This document shows positions 16,270-24,955 of a stretch of 64,000 bases of DNA, piece by piece. The stretch spans positions 1,798,001 to 1,862,000 of the forward strand of contig JAKGBX010000001.1 of the NCBI GenBank assembly GCA_021555075.1, read 5' to 3'. This DNA is from Rhodobacteraceae bacterium LMO-JJ12 (lineage in GTDB: Bacteria > Pseudomonadota > Alphaproteobacteria > Rhodobacterales > Rhodobacteraceae). The notes beneath the pieces were generated by a model that saw nothing but the letters and a program-made list of their open reading frames with translations, ran no database searches and was not told the origin of the DNA. Positions within the stretch are counted from its first letter, which is position 1. Every line of letters starts with the position of its first letter. A program made the position numbers and the translations under genes.

Positions 16270-18687
16270 CTAGCCCCGCATCCGCGTCCCATCGGCGTCA
16301 AAAAGTGGCGTGCTGATCAGCCGCGCCTTGCACATCTGCCCCAGAATTTCGATTTCCACCTCCAACCCGTCGCTGGCCGCATCACGCGGCATCAACCCCA
16401 ATGCGATGGATTTTTCGCCGTGGTGTGAATAACCGCCCGAGGTGCAGAACCCCACAACTTCCCCATCAAGCCAGATCGGCTCATACCCCACCACATCAGC
16501 GTCCTGGGCCTCGACCTCAAACGCGCAAAGCTTGCGTTTTGATCCGCTTTCCCGCTCTGCCTCGGCGGGCTTTCTACCAATAAAATCAACATCTTTCTTC
16601 CAGGAGATAAAGCGATCCAGCCCCGTCTCCGCCGCCGTGTAATCGGGCGAATACTCAGACAGCCACGAGCCAAAGAAACGATCCAGCCGCAGAGACATCA
16701 TCGCCCGCATCCCGAACGGCGCCATGCCCAATGGCTCACCCGCTGCCCAAAGCGTATCCCAAAGGCTGCGTTGTGCCATCGGGTCGCAATAGATCTCGTA
16801 CCCCAGATCGCCGGTGTAAGAGACCCGCTGCACCAGACAATCAACCATTCCCACCGTTAAATGCCGCACATCCATAAAGCGCATCTCCGACACATCTGCA
16901 CGGCAACAGGCCTGCAAAACCTCGCGCGCCTTTGGTCCGGCAATCTGAAACCCATTCAACCGATCCGAGATGTTTTCGACTCTGACACCTTTGGCTTCAT
17001 GGCTCTCAAACCAGCGCATATGATAGGCCTGCGCGCCATAACTCGCCGTCAGTTGAAACGCCTCATCACTCAGGCAGGACATCGTGAAATCCCCGATTAA
17101 ACGCCCTTTGGGCGAGAGCATCGGCGACAGCGAAAGCCGCCCCGGCTTCGGCACCCGCCCGGCCATGATACGGTCCAGCCACTCGCGCGCACCCGGTCCC
17201 GTCACCAGATACTTGCCAAAGTTGTGAACCTCATTGATTCCAAAGGCTTCGCGCACGTTCTTAACCTCGCGCTTGGTCGCCTCCCAAGCGTTTGAGCGGC
17301 GGAAAGACGGCGTCTCAAAACGTGGCTCGTCACCCGTGGCGAAATAATTGACGACCTCAAGCCCGTATTGCGCGCCCCAAACCGCGCCCATCTTGTCAAA
17401 TACGTCATACATCGGCGTCTGGCGGAAGGGCCGCGCGGCGGGCAGTTCCTCGTTCGGGTAACTCACGGAAAAGCGCTTTTGGTAATTCTCGATCACCTTC
17501 GGGCGCGTATATCCCGGCGTGATCCAGTCGCCAAAGCGCGCACAATCCATTGCCCAGGTATCACGCTCCGGCTCACCCTCAACCATCCATTGCGCCAGCA
17601 TCAGGCCAACACCACCGCCCTGGCTAAACCCGGCCATCACCGCACAGGCGCTCCAATAATTGCGCATTCCCGGCACCGGTCCGACCAACGGGTTGCCATC
17701 GGGCGCGAATGTAAACGGTCCGTGGATCACCGATTTGACCCCGGCCTCTTCCAAGGCAGGAAAGCGCTTATAGGCAAATTCAATCGACGCTTCGATCTTG
17801 TCGAAATCATCAGGCAGCAACTCATGCCCGAAGGTCCAAGGCGTGCCATCCACCGCCCAGGGTCGGCAGGGTTGTTCATAAAACCCGATGCACAACCCTT
17901 TGCCTTCCTGGCGCAAATAACTTTCACCCGCCGGGTCCATCACATGCGGATGCTCGCCACCGCGTTCAACAATCTCGCGGATCATCGGCACCTCTTCGGT
18001 GACAAGATATTGATGTTCCATCGGGTGCAGCGGGAAATATATCCCCGCCATCGCGCCCACTTCGCGCGCCCAAAGCCCTCCGGCATTGACCACATGCTCG
18101 GCATGCACCGTGCCCTTGTCCGTCACCACATCCCATGTGCCATCGCTGCGCTGGTTGGTCTCTTTGACCATGCAATGCGTTTCAATCGTCGCGCCGCCCA
18201 TCCGTGCCGCCTTGGCATAGGCATGGGTGGTGCCGCTTGGGTCGAGATGCCCATCAAGCGGGTCGTAAAGCGCACCGATTACGCCCTCGGTATTGGTCAC
18301 CGGCGCGATTCTTTTGATCTCCTCCGGCCCGACAATCTCGGTTTCCAGCCCCATATATCGGTGCTTGGCCCGCTCAGCCAAAAGCATGTCCATGCGATCC
18401 TGATTGTCGGCCAAGGTGATCCCGCCAACATGGTGCAAGCCACACGACAGCCCGGTAATCTCTTCAAGTTCCTTGTAAAGCCGGATGGTATAGCCCTGAA
18501 GCGCAGCCATGTTGGTGTCGCCATTCAGCGTATGAAACCCACCCGCCGCGTGCCAGGTTGACCCGCTGGTCAATTCCGAGCGTTCGAGCAGCATCACATC
18601 AGACCAGCCAAGCTTGGTCAGGTGATATAGAACCGAAGCGCCGACAACGCCGCCTCCGATCACGGCAACACGAGTGGTAGACTGCAT
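16270..18687 (-). CDS. Dimethylglycine/sarcosine dehydrogenase-like flavoprotein
   Basis: This 805-residue enzyme has an N-terminal DAO-type FAD domain (VIGGGVVGASVLYHL, about residues 9-23). W45-H46 in STWHAAGG lies at the position of the His that carries covalent FAD in dimethylglycine and sarcosine dehydrogenases. A C-terminal GcvT-like tetrahydrofolate-binding half follows (VTGPGAREWLDRI, VSYTGDLGYEIYC and a C-terminal barrel with LGLMP). It would oxidatively demethylate an N-methyl amine and pass the one-carbon unit to folate. The exact substrate cannot be read. A related protein is encoded at 20243-22663 on the other strand. Such enzymes are abundant in marine roseobacters that use glycine betaine and related osmolytes. 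Confidence 0.85.
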   Translation of the reverse strand: MQSTTRVAVIGGGVVGASVLYHLTKLGWSDVMLLERSELTSGSTWHAAGGFHTLNGDTNMAALQGYTIRLYKELEEITGLSCGLHHVGGITLADNQDRMDMLLAERAKHRYMGLETEIVGPEEIKRIAPVTNTEGVIGALYDPLDGHLDPSGTTHAYAKAARMGGATIETHCMVKETNQRSDGTWDVVTDKGTVHAEHVVNAGGLWAREVGAMAGIYFPLHPMEHQYLVTEEVPMIREIVERGGEHPHVMDPAGESYLRQEGKGLCIGFYEQPCRPWAVDGTPWTFGHELLPDDFDKIEASIEFAYKRFPALEEAGVKSVIHGPFTFAPDGNPLVGPVPGMRNYWSACAVMAGFSQGGGVGLMLAQWMVEGEPERDTWAMDCARFGDWITPGYTRPKVIENYQKRFSVSYPNEELPAARPFRQTPMYDVFDKMGAVWGAQYGLEVVNYFATGDEPRFETPSFRRSNAWEATKREVKNVREAFGINEVHNFGKYLVTGPGAREWLDRIMAGRVPKPGRLSLSPMLSPKGRLIGDFTMSCLSDEAFQLTASYGAQAYHMRWFESHEAKGVRVENISDRLNGFQIAGPKAREVLQACCRADVSEMRFMDVRHLTVGMVDCLVQRVSYTGDLGYEIYCDPMAQRSLWDTLWAAGEPLGMAPFGMRAMMSLRLDRFFGSWLSEYSPDYTAAETGLDRFISWKKDVDFIGRKPAEAERESGSKRKLCAFEVEAQDADVVGYEPIWLDGEVVGFCTSGGYSHHGEKSIALGLMPRDAASDGLEVEIEILGQMCKARLISTPLFDADGTRMRG

Positions 18688-18817
18688 GTCTCAAGGCCTC
18701 TAACGTTGTTTCTGCACCAAAGCTTAAAGGGTGGCCGAACGTCTCCTTGCCTGTCAACGACAGGTTTTGTCGCAAACCCGCGTCTCTCAGATGCAAACCC
18801 GCGTGATTTAGCCCGAT

Positions 18818-20134
18818 ATGTTCCTCCAGTTCTTCGATCCCTCAACCCTGGTGCGCCGCTTGCGCGAATATAGCCGCAAGCTCTGGGTGCGCGTTGTCAT
18901 CATGGGTTTGATGTCGCTGGTCGCGCTGGCTGTGGCGCAGGTTGTTGAAGATTTCGTGCCGCGCGAGCTTTCACGCTCTCTCAATGGTGCGGCGGCCGAC
19001 CGTTTGCTCGACATCATCGCCAACGCCATGCTGGCCGGCACGATCTTCGCGATCACCGTCATGGTTTCGGTCTATCGTTCGTCCTCGACCCAATGGACCC
19101 CACGGGTGCATCGTCTGATCATTCAGGACCGCACCACGCAAAACACCCTTGCCGTGTTCATCGGTGCCTATGTCTATGCGCTGGTCGCGATCACCCTGCG
19201 CGAACTGGGCGTGTTTGACGATGAAAGCGCCTTTGTGCTCTTCGTGATGACCGTGCTCGTGCTCGGCGTGATCGTGCTCTATCTGATCCGCTGGGTGCTG
19301 CATCTGCAAGGCTTCGGAAGCCTGATCGACACCACCCGCCAGATCGAAAAGGTAACCCGTTACCAGTTCCGCGACCGGCTGGATAATCCTTGTCTCGGTG
19401 CCTGCGCGTTGCGTGGCGATCCGCCCGAAACCGCCGAAACGATCCGCGCCTCTGAAAGCGGCTACATCCAACAGATCTATCCCGAAGCGCTCAACAACGC
19501 CGCCAAATCCCATGGCGTGGCGCTTTACCTGACCCGCAGCATCGGCTCTTTCGTTTTCCTCAATGAACCCCTGCTGAAAGTGGTGAAGACCGGCACCCCC
19601 GAAGACGGCGACCATGATCGCGAAAGCCTTGAGAAATCCGTGCGCGCCAATATCCGGTTGGGCGACGTGCGAACCTTTGAGCAAGACCCGCGCTTTGGCC
19701 TCATGGTCATGGGCGAGATCGGCAGCCGCGCGCTGTCGCCCGGCGTGAACGATCCCGGCACCGCCATCGACGTGATCACCCGTATTGGCCGCATTCTGAG
19801 CGATTACTCAGACGAGACCGCGAGCGAACGTGAAAACCCGCTCGATCATCTCCATGTCGCGCCGCTCGATCCTACCGATCTCTTGCAAGACGGGTTCGGC
19901 GCGCTGTCGCGCGATGGCGCGAGCGTGGTCGAAGTGCAACAACGCCTGCAACAGACACTGAACGCGTTGATGCATCACCCAGACCAAGGCCTCAGCGACG
20001 CCGCGCGCGACATGGCCGAACGCGAGTTGCGCCGCGCTCTCGACGCTATCAGCTTTGGCCCGGATCGCGCGCGCCTGCTTGATTCCTGCGATGCCCAGGC
20101 GCGCGATGCGGTGACGGCCAAACCCGACGGCTGA
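18818..20134 (+). CDS. DUF2254-type membrane protein
   Basis: This 438-residue protein resembles the DUF2254 family. Four hydrophobic helices lie in the first third: VRVVIMGLMSLVALAVA, ANAMLAGTIFAITVMVSVY, VFIGAYVYALVAITL and VLFVMTVLVLGVIVLYLI. The sequence SSSTQWTPRVHRLIIQDRTTQ follows helix 2. A soluble C-terminal domain contains RALSPGVNDPGTAIDVI, a well-conserved block in this family. The function is unknown; a role as a channel or sensor has been assumed for some relatives. It sits between two DMGDH-like genes, divergent from the first and co-oriented with the second (about 110 bp gap), but no functional link is evident. Confidence 0.75.
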   Translation: MFLQFFDPSTLVRRLREYSRKLWVRVVIMGLMSLVALAVAQVVEDFVPRELSRSLNGAAADRLLDIIANAMLAGTIFAITVMVSVYRSSSTQWTPRVHRLIIQDRTTQNTLAVFIGAYVYALVAITLRELGVFDDESAFVLFVMTVLVLGVIVLYLIRWVLHLQGFGSLIDTTRQIEKVTRYQFRDRLDNPCLGACALRGDPPETAETIRASESGYIQQIYPEALNNAAKSHGVALYLTRSIGSFVFLNEPLLKVVKTGTPEDGDHDRESLEKSVRANIRLGDVRTFEQDPRFGLMVMGEIGSRALSPGVNDPGTAIDVITRIGRILSDYSDETASERENPLDHLHVAPLDPTDLLQDGFGALSRDGASVVEVQQRLQQTLNALMHHPDQGLSDAARDMAERELRRALDAISFGPDRARLLDSCDAQARDAVTAKPDG

Positions 20135-20242
20135 CAGAATGGCTTAGGGTAATGCGCGACAAAACATGTCGGAAACGGACAAATGACTGCCTCGCGTTAC
20201 AGGCAATCTGAGCCTAACAATCGCAACAAAAGGGCCACGCTC

Positions 20243-22663
20243 ATGCGCTCCCATGCCCAGGCTGTCGTGATCGGTGGCGGCGTCATCGGCTGCTCGATCC
20301 TCTATCACCTGGCCAAGCTTGGTTGGCGCGATGTCGTGCTGTTGGAACGTGACGAACTGACCTCGGGCTCCACATGGCACGCGGCAGCCAACATCCACGG
20401 GCTGCACGACAACACCAACATCACCCGCCTGCAAAACTATACGATGCAGCTTTATAACGAGCTTGAGGCTGAAACCGGCCAGAGCTGCGGCGTCTTTCAG
20501 CCCGGCTCTCTCTATCTCGCCCAGACCGAAGCGCGCGAACACCAGTTGCGCTTGCAGGCCGCCAAGGCCCGACTTTATGGCCTCAACTTTCACGAGGTCA
20601 ACCGCGACGAAGCCGAGCGCCTGCATCCGCTGGTCGATTTCACCGGTGTCCGCTGTATCATGTTCGAACCCGATGGCGGCAATGTTGACCCGTCAGGCGT
20701 CACCAACGCCTATGCTGTCGGCGCGCGCCAGAATGGTGCTGAGATCCACCGCTTCACACCCGTGACAGCGACAGAGCCACAGCCCGATGGCAGCTGGATC
20801 ATCCGCACTCCCAAGGGCGATATCATCACCGAATGGGTGATCAACGCCGCCGGCCTCTGGGGGCGCGAAGTGGCTGCGATGGCGGGGCTGACCCTGCCGC
20901 TGCAACCCACCGAGCATCAGTATTTCGTCACCGAAACTGTCCCCGAGATTGCCGCGTTAAGCCGCCGCCTGCCGTCCGTGGCCGATCGTGACGGCGAATA
21001 TTACCTGCGCCAGGAGGGGCAGGGGTTGCTCGTCGGCGCATATGAGCGCGACATGCGATTCTGGGCCGAAGACGGCACGCCGCCGGATTTTGGGCATGAA
21101 TTGTTCGCCGACGATCTGGAACGGATCGAACCCAACATGCTGCGTGCAATCGACCGCGTGCCTGCGGTGGGGCGTGCCGGGATCAAGCGGGTGATCAACG
21201 GCCCGATGATCTGGTCACCGGATGCCAACGTGCTCTTTGGCCCGGTGCCCGAGCTTCGGGGGTATTTTGCCTGCAACGGGATCATTCCCGGCTTCTCGCA
21301 ATCCGGCGGCATGGGTAAGCTTGCCGCAGAATGGATCATAGAAGGCGAACCCAGCATGGATGTCTTCGCCTGGGATATGGCGCGCTTTGGTGCCTGGGCC
21401 GACAAGGATTTCACCAAGGCGCGGGTGCAGGACCAATATGCCCATCGCTTTGCGATCCATTTCCCCAATGAGGAACGCAGCGCCGGTCGCCCTGTGCGCA
21501 CCCGCCCGGTTCATGCCATGCAGCGCGACATGGGCGCGGTCTTTGGCCTCAACTATGGCTGGGAGCATCCTTTGTGGTTTGCCGATACACCAGACACCCG
21601 CGACACCAACGGTTTCACGCGGCAAAACTGGTGGGCGCCGGTAGGCGAAGAATGCAAGATGCTGCGCGCGCGCGCCGGAATCATCGACATCTCCAATTTT
21701 GCCAAATACCGCGTTACCGGGCCGGGGGCGGAAAACTGGCTCAACGCGCTTTTTGCCAACACCATGCCGCGCGCTGTGGGGCGTTCCTGCCTCGCCCCGC
21801 TGATCGGCAAACGCGGCGGCATCGCCGGGGATTTCACAGTGACGCGCTTGGGCGAAGAAGAGTTCTGGATCATCGGCTCGGGCATGGCCGAACGCTATCA
21901 CCAACGCTTCTTTCGCATGGTCCCACTGCCCGAAGACACGAGATTCGAATCGCTGACAAACGCGGTCTGTGGCTTCAATGTCGCCGGGCCGGATTCGCGT
22001 GAGATACTATCGCGACTCACCAATGCTTCGCTGGAAACGGTGGATTTTCCTTTCATGGCCTCGCGCCGTATTGAACTTGGCGGGGTGGATTGCGTGGCGC
22101 TGCGGGTGTCCTTCACAGGCGATCTCGGCTGGGAATTGCACTGCGCCCAAGCCGATCAGCTCAGGCTTTACACGGCGCTTCTGGAGGTCGGTCGCGGGTT
22201 TGGCGCCGGACCGGTGGGCAGCCGCGCCTTGATGAGTTTGCGGATCGAAAAGGGCTATGGCTCGTGGGGGCGTGAGTATTCACCTGAATACTGGCCGCAA
22301 GAGGTTGGGTTGGCGCGGCTGGTCAAGCACGATAAGGACTTCTTGCACCGCGCCGCGGTCGAACTGGTGATGCAGAATGATGCGCGCGAAAGTCTGGTGC
22401 TCCTGGCGCTCGATGAGGCGGATGTTTCTGCATCAAACGCCGACGCAACCGGTGGCGAGCCGATTTTCAAGGACGGGCGCGGCATCGGCAAGGTCACCTC
22501 GGGCGCCTATGGCTATTCGGTTGGCAAAAGCCTCGCCCTTGGCTTCGTTTCGGGCGCGGCGCCGGGCGATAGGGTCGAGGTGATGGTTCTGGGCCGGGCG
22601 CACCCCGCAACGATCTTGGACGCGCCGCCGTTTGACCCAAAGGGCACGCGTTTGCGGGCCTGA
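20243..22663 (+). CDS. Second dimethylglycine/sarcosine dehydrogenase-like flavoprotein
   Basis: This 806-residue relative of the protein at 16270-18687 has the same order of domains. VVIGGGVIGCSILYHLAKLG is the FAD loop (about residues 8-27), STWHAA carries the flavin-linking His (H46), and the GcvT-like half has VTGPGAENWLNALF, VSFTGDLGWELHC and SLALGFVSG. The start at 20243 aligns its N-terminus with the paralogue; an upstream ATG at 20183 would add 20 non-conserved residues. The FAD loop aligns closely with the paralogue, but the C-terminal half differs enough to suggest a different substrate (for example sarcosine versus dimethylglycine). The stop is followed by GC-rich intergenic repeats. 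Confidence 0.83.
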   Translation: MRSHAQAVVIGGGVIGCSILYHLAKLGWRDVVLLERDELTSGSTWHAAANIHGLHDNTNITRLQNYTMQLYNELEAETGQSCGVFQPGSLYLAQTEAREHQLRLQAAKARLYGLNFHEVNRDEAERLHPLVDFTGVRCIMFEPDGGNVDPSGVTNAYAVGARQNGAEIHRFTPVTATEPQPDGSWIIRTPKGDIITEWVINAAGLWGREVAAMAGLTLPLQPTEHQYFVTETVPEIAALSRRLPSVADRDGEYYLRQEGQGLLVGAYERDMRFWAEDGTPPDFGHELFADDLERIEPNMLRAIDRVPAVGRAGIKRVINGPMIWSPDANVLFGPVPELRGYFACNGIIPGFSQSGGMGKLAAEWIIEGEPSMDVFAWDMARFGAWADKDFTKARVQDQYAHRFAIHFPNEERSAGRPVRTRPVHAMQRDMGAVFGLNYGWEHPLWFADTPDTRDTNGFTRQNWWAPVGEECKMLRARAGIIDISNFAKYRVTGPGAENWLNALFANTMPRAVGRSCLAPLIGKRGGIAGDFTVTRLGEEEFWIIGSGMAERYHQRFFRMVPLPEDTRFESLTNAVCGFNVAGPDSREILSRLTNASLETVDFPFMASRRIELGGVDCVALRVSFTGDLGWELHCAQADQLRLYTALLEVGRGFGAGPVGSRALMSLRIEKGYGSWGREYSPEYWPQEVGLARLVKHDKDFLHRAAVELVMQNDARESLVLLALDEADVSASNADATGGEPIFKDGRGIGKVTSGAYGYSVGKSLALGFVSGAAPGDRVEVMVLGRAHPATILDAPPFDPKGTRLRA

Positions 22664-22700
22664 TCCGAATGGGCGGCTGCGCCGCACAGGTTTTGTTTGT

Positions 22701-22785
22701 GGGAGCCAGCCCCCAAACGCAGGTGACTTGGGGGCCAGCCCCCAAACAAACCCCCGGGATATTTCTAGCAAGATGAAGGGGCGGG
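22701..22785. repeat. GC-rich intergenic repeat cluster
   Basis: Two 18-bp direct repeats, GGGAGCCAGCCCCCAAAC (22701-22718) and GGGGGCCAGCCCCCAAAC (22730-22747), differ at one base. Each has a self-complementary GGGGGC-CA-GCCCCC core. They are followed by CCCCCGGGATATTTCTAGC and AAGATGAAG (22751-22779). I recall similar GGATATTT...AAGATGAA strings between genes in many Rhodobacteraceae, but this is memory and not a search. The other 22664-22895 sequence shows nothing coding. Confidence 0.5.
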
Positions 22786-22895
22786 CGATGCGTTAACCTT
22801 AATGCGCGGTAATATATTCAGGAATCGGATGTCATACGCTTGGCAGCCAGCCGACAGCCGGGAATCACCCCCGCGATTGGCTGCGTGCGGTGGCG

Positions 22896-24011
22896 TTAAC
22901 CTTTGGCTTTGAGGGCGTCATCGAGAACAGTTTTGACGAGATCAAGGTCGACGTCTGCAGTCACGAAAGCCTTGCCAATACCACGCGCGAGGATGAAATG
23001 GAGCTGCCCATCGCGCATCTTTTTGTCTTGCATCATCATCTTGACAAGGGTTTCGGCTGATGGGAGTTGTCCTTTTATATCAGATAGATCGGTCTTCATC
23101 TTCATGTTGTTGAAGTGGGCACGCACGCGGCTGGGGTCTTCCTGGCTGCACAGGTTCATGCGCGCCGACAGCTCAAACGCCAGCGCGCAGCCGATCGCCA
23201 CACCCTCGCCATGCAGCAGGCGATCCGAGTAACCGGTCGCTGCCTCAAGGACATGGCAAAACGTATGCCCTAGATTGAGCAAAGCGCGATCACCCTGTTC
23301 CGTCTCATCGCGCGCCACAATCTGCGCCTTCATCTCGCAGGAGCGTTTGACGGCTGATATCCGCTTGGCCATATCGCCCGCTGCAAGTTTCGGGCCGTTT
23401 GTTTCAAGCCATTGAAAGAACTGATAATCTCCGAGGAGGCCATATTTTGCAACTTCACCGTAACCCGCCAGAAAATCTCTCGGTGTGAGGGTGTTCAATA
23501 CGTCGGTGTCAGCCAACACGAGGCTGGGTTGATGGAAGGCGCCGACCAGGTTCTTGCCTTGGGGGGTGTTGATACCTGTCTTGCCGCCGACCGAGCTGTC
23601 GACCTGGGCGAGAAGTGTGGTCGGGATCTGCACGAAGCTGACACCGCGACGCAGCACCGCCGCGGCAAAGCCGACCAGATCGCCGATCACACCACCGCCG
23701 AAGGCGATGACCATACCGTTGCGTTCGACTTTTTGAGAGAGGAGCCATTCGACAGCGCGTGTGAATCCAGGCCAGGATTTGGTGCTTTCTCCAGAAGGGA
23801 GGGAGAGAGACGTCATAGAAATCCCTTCTCTTTCCAACCCTTCACGCAGGGTGTCGAGATGCAGGTCTGCGACAGTTTCATCGGTGATGACAGCGACCGA
23901 AGGTTGCGACAGAAAAGGTTTGATGTGTTTGCCTGCCTGACCGAGCAATCCGGGGCCGATCTCGATGTCATAGGCGCGATCACCCAGTTCTACATGGACC
24001 TTTTCCATCAT
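22896..24011 (-). CDS. aroB: 3-dehydroquinate synthase
   Basis: This enzyme catalyses step 2 of the shikimate pathway, converting DAHP to 3-dehydroquinate with NAD and a divalent metal. The 371-residue protein has the NAD-binding GGGVIGDLVGFAA (about residues 105-117) and QIPTTLLAQVDSSVGGKTGI. The metal ligands lie in GYGEVAKYG (Glu) and in NLGHTFCHVLE and LLHGEGVAIG (His). Its ATG overlaps the aroK stop codon, so shikimate kinase and dehydroquinate synthase are made together, an arrangement widespread in proteobacteria. A second Met immediately after the first makes the exact start ambiguous by 3 nt. Confidence 0.97.
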   Translation of the reverse strand: MMEKVHVELGDRAYDIEIGPGLLGQAGKHIKPFLSQPSVAVITDETVADLHLDTLREGLEREGISMTSLSLPSGESTKSWPGFTRAVEWLLSQKVERNGMVIAFGGGVIGDLVGFAAAVLRRGVSFVQIPTTLLAQVDSSVGGKTGINTPQGKNLVGAFHQPSLVLADTDVLNTLTPRDFLAGYGEVAKYGLLGDYQFFQWLETNGPKLAAGDMAKRISAVKRSCEMKAQIVARDETEQGDRALLNLGHTFCHVLEAATGYSDRLLHGEGVAIGCALAFELSARMNLCSQEDPSRVRAHFNNMKMKTDLSDIKGQLPSAETLVKMMMQDKKMRDGQLHFILARGIGKAFVTADVDLDLVKTVLDDALKAKG

Positions 24012-24559
24012 GGTTTTTTCTCCAAAACATCCGGGCGCGTCTTTAATGCTTCAATCACTTTACCGGCCATGTCCTCAATCGTGTACTCCGCGCGGGCCTC
24101 AACGGACAGATCGGCCAACGCATAGATCGGAGCGCGTGCCGCGTATAAGGTTGCGAGGGTTTCGTTAGGATTAGGAGTGCGAAGTAAAGGTCTGGTATTC
24201 TTGTGTTTTACCCTGTTCCAAAGCAGCGGTAAATCGGCCTGTAGACACACGGACACGCCTTTTTGTGTGATCAGGGCCCGATTGTTTTCTGCCAGGAATG
24301 CCCCCCCACCGGTTGAAAGAATGCCTTTCTTCTCTGTTTCGAGAAGACGCTTGAGAACCTTGCTTTCCTTGTCGCGGAAAAAGGCTTCGCCGTCTCGCTC
24401 GAAAATCTCGGCGATGGATCTGTTCGCGGCGTCCTGCAATGCGGCATCAGAATCAAAGAACGGCACGCCAAGACGGGCGGCAAGTGCTTTGCCGACTGCG
24501 GTTTTTCCGGCCCCCATCATTCCGACCAGAACAATTGTTTTCTTCACTTTCCAGACCAT
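24008..24559 (-). CDS. aroK: Shikimate kinase
   Basis: This enzyme phosphorylates shikimate at O3 with ATP. The 183-residue protein has Walker A GMMGAGKTAVG (about residues 13-23), the shikimate-binding FFDSDAAL and GEAFFRDKE segments, STGGGAFL (about 81-88), and the lid-region Arg-rich RPLLRTPNP. It overlaps aroB by 4 nt (24008-24011) and is the first gene of the pair. The 134-bp gap to the divergent gene at 24694 would hold its promoter. Confidence 0.96.
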   Translation of the reverse strand: MVWKVKKTIVLVGMMGAGKTAVGKALAARLGVPFFDSDAALQDAANRSIAEIFERDGEAFFRDKESKVLKRLLETEKKGILSTGGGAFLAENNRALITQKGVSVCLQADLPLLWNRVKHKNTRPLLRTPNPNETLATLYAARAPIYALADLSVEARAEYTIEDMAGKVIEALKTRPDVLEKKP

Positions 24560-24693
24560 TTTCGCCGCTCTGTTTCCATTTGAAATCGGCGTTCCCCTGC
24601 CAATCTGAAACTCCCGCGTCTGAATGACGTGATCTTGTCAAAAAGGCCAGTTATAAGTTGGATAAAGACAAAGACAAAACGGGCAGGTTGAGC

Positions 24694-24843
24694 ATGAAAC
24701 GTATTATCAAGTGGCTGTTTATACTGGCGATTCTTGCTATGATTTCGCTTGTGGCCTATGCTTATCTCGGGCCGTTTTTCGGGGCCGATTTTTCGCCGCC
24801 GCAGCAGGAGATTCGGGAAACCATTGAGCTGGATGCAAGCTAG
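24694..24843 (+). CDS. Small single-pass membrane protein
   Basis: This protein of 49 residues begins MKRIIKWLFILAILAMISLV. A single hydrophobic helix covers about residues 6-26, followed by a polar tail (FSPPQQEIRETIELDAS). The ATG has GGGCAGG upstream; a TTG 36 nt earlier is an alternative start. The positive N-terminus and polar C-terminus suggest N-in topology with the tail in the periplasm. The function is unknown. It lies divergent from aroK and just upstream of a large exported protein and xerD. Confidence 0.7.
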   Translation: MKRIIKWLFILAILAMISLVAYAYLGPFFGADFSPPQQEIRETIELDAS

Positions 24844-24955
24844 AGCGTTTCGAGCACGAGTTGCATTGCAGCTTGAACTCAAAGTGCGCGAAAAAATCAA
24901 ATGTTGCGTACTGCTCGCTCTGTTTGTGCGATTCGCGGACCGGTCCAGACGTGGT

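Noticed and set aside
17368-18561. 397-residue plus-strand frame opposite the DMGDH-like gene
   Set aside because: Antisense shadow of a high-GC gene with no motif; the minus-strand frame has the full FAD and GcvT signatures.
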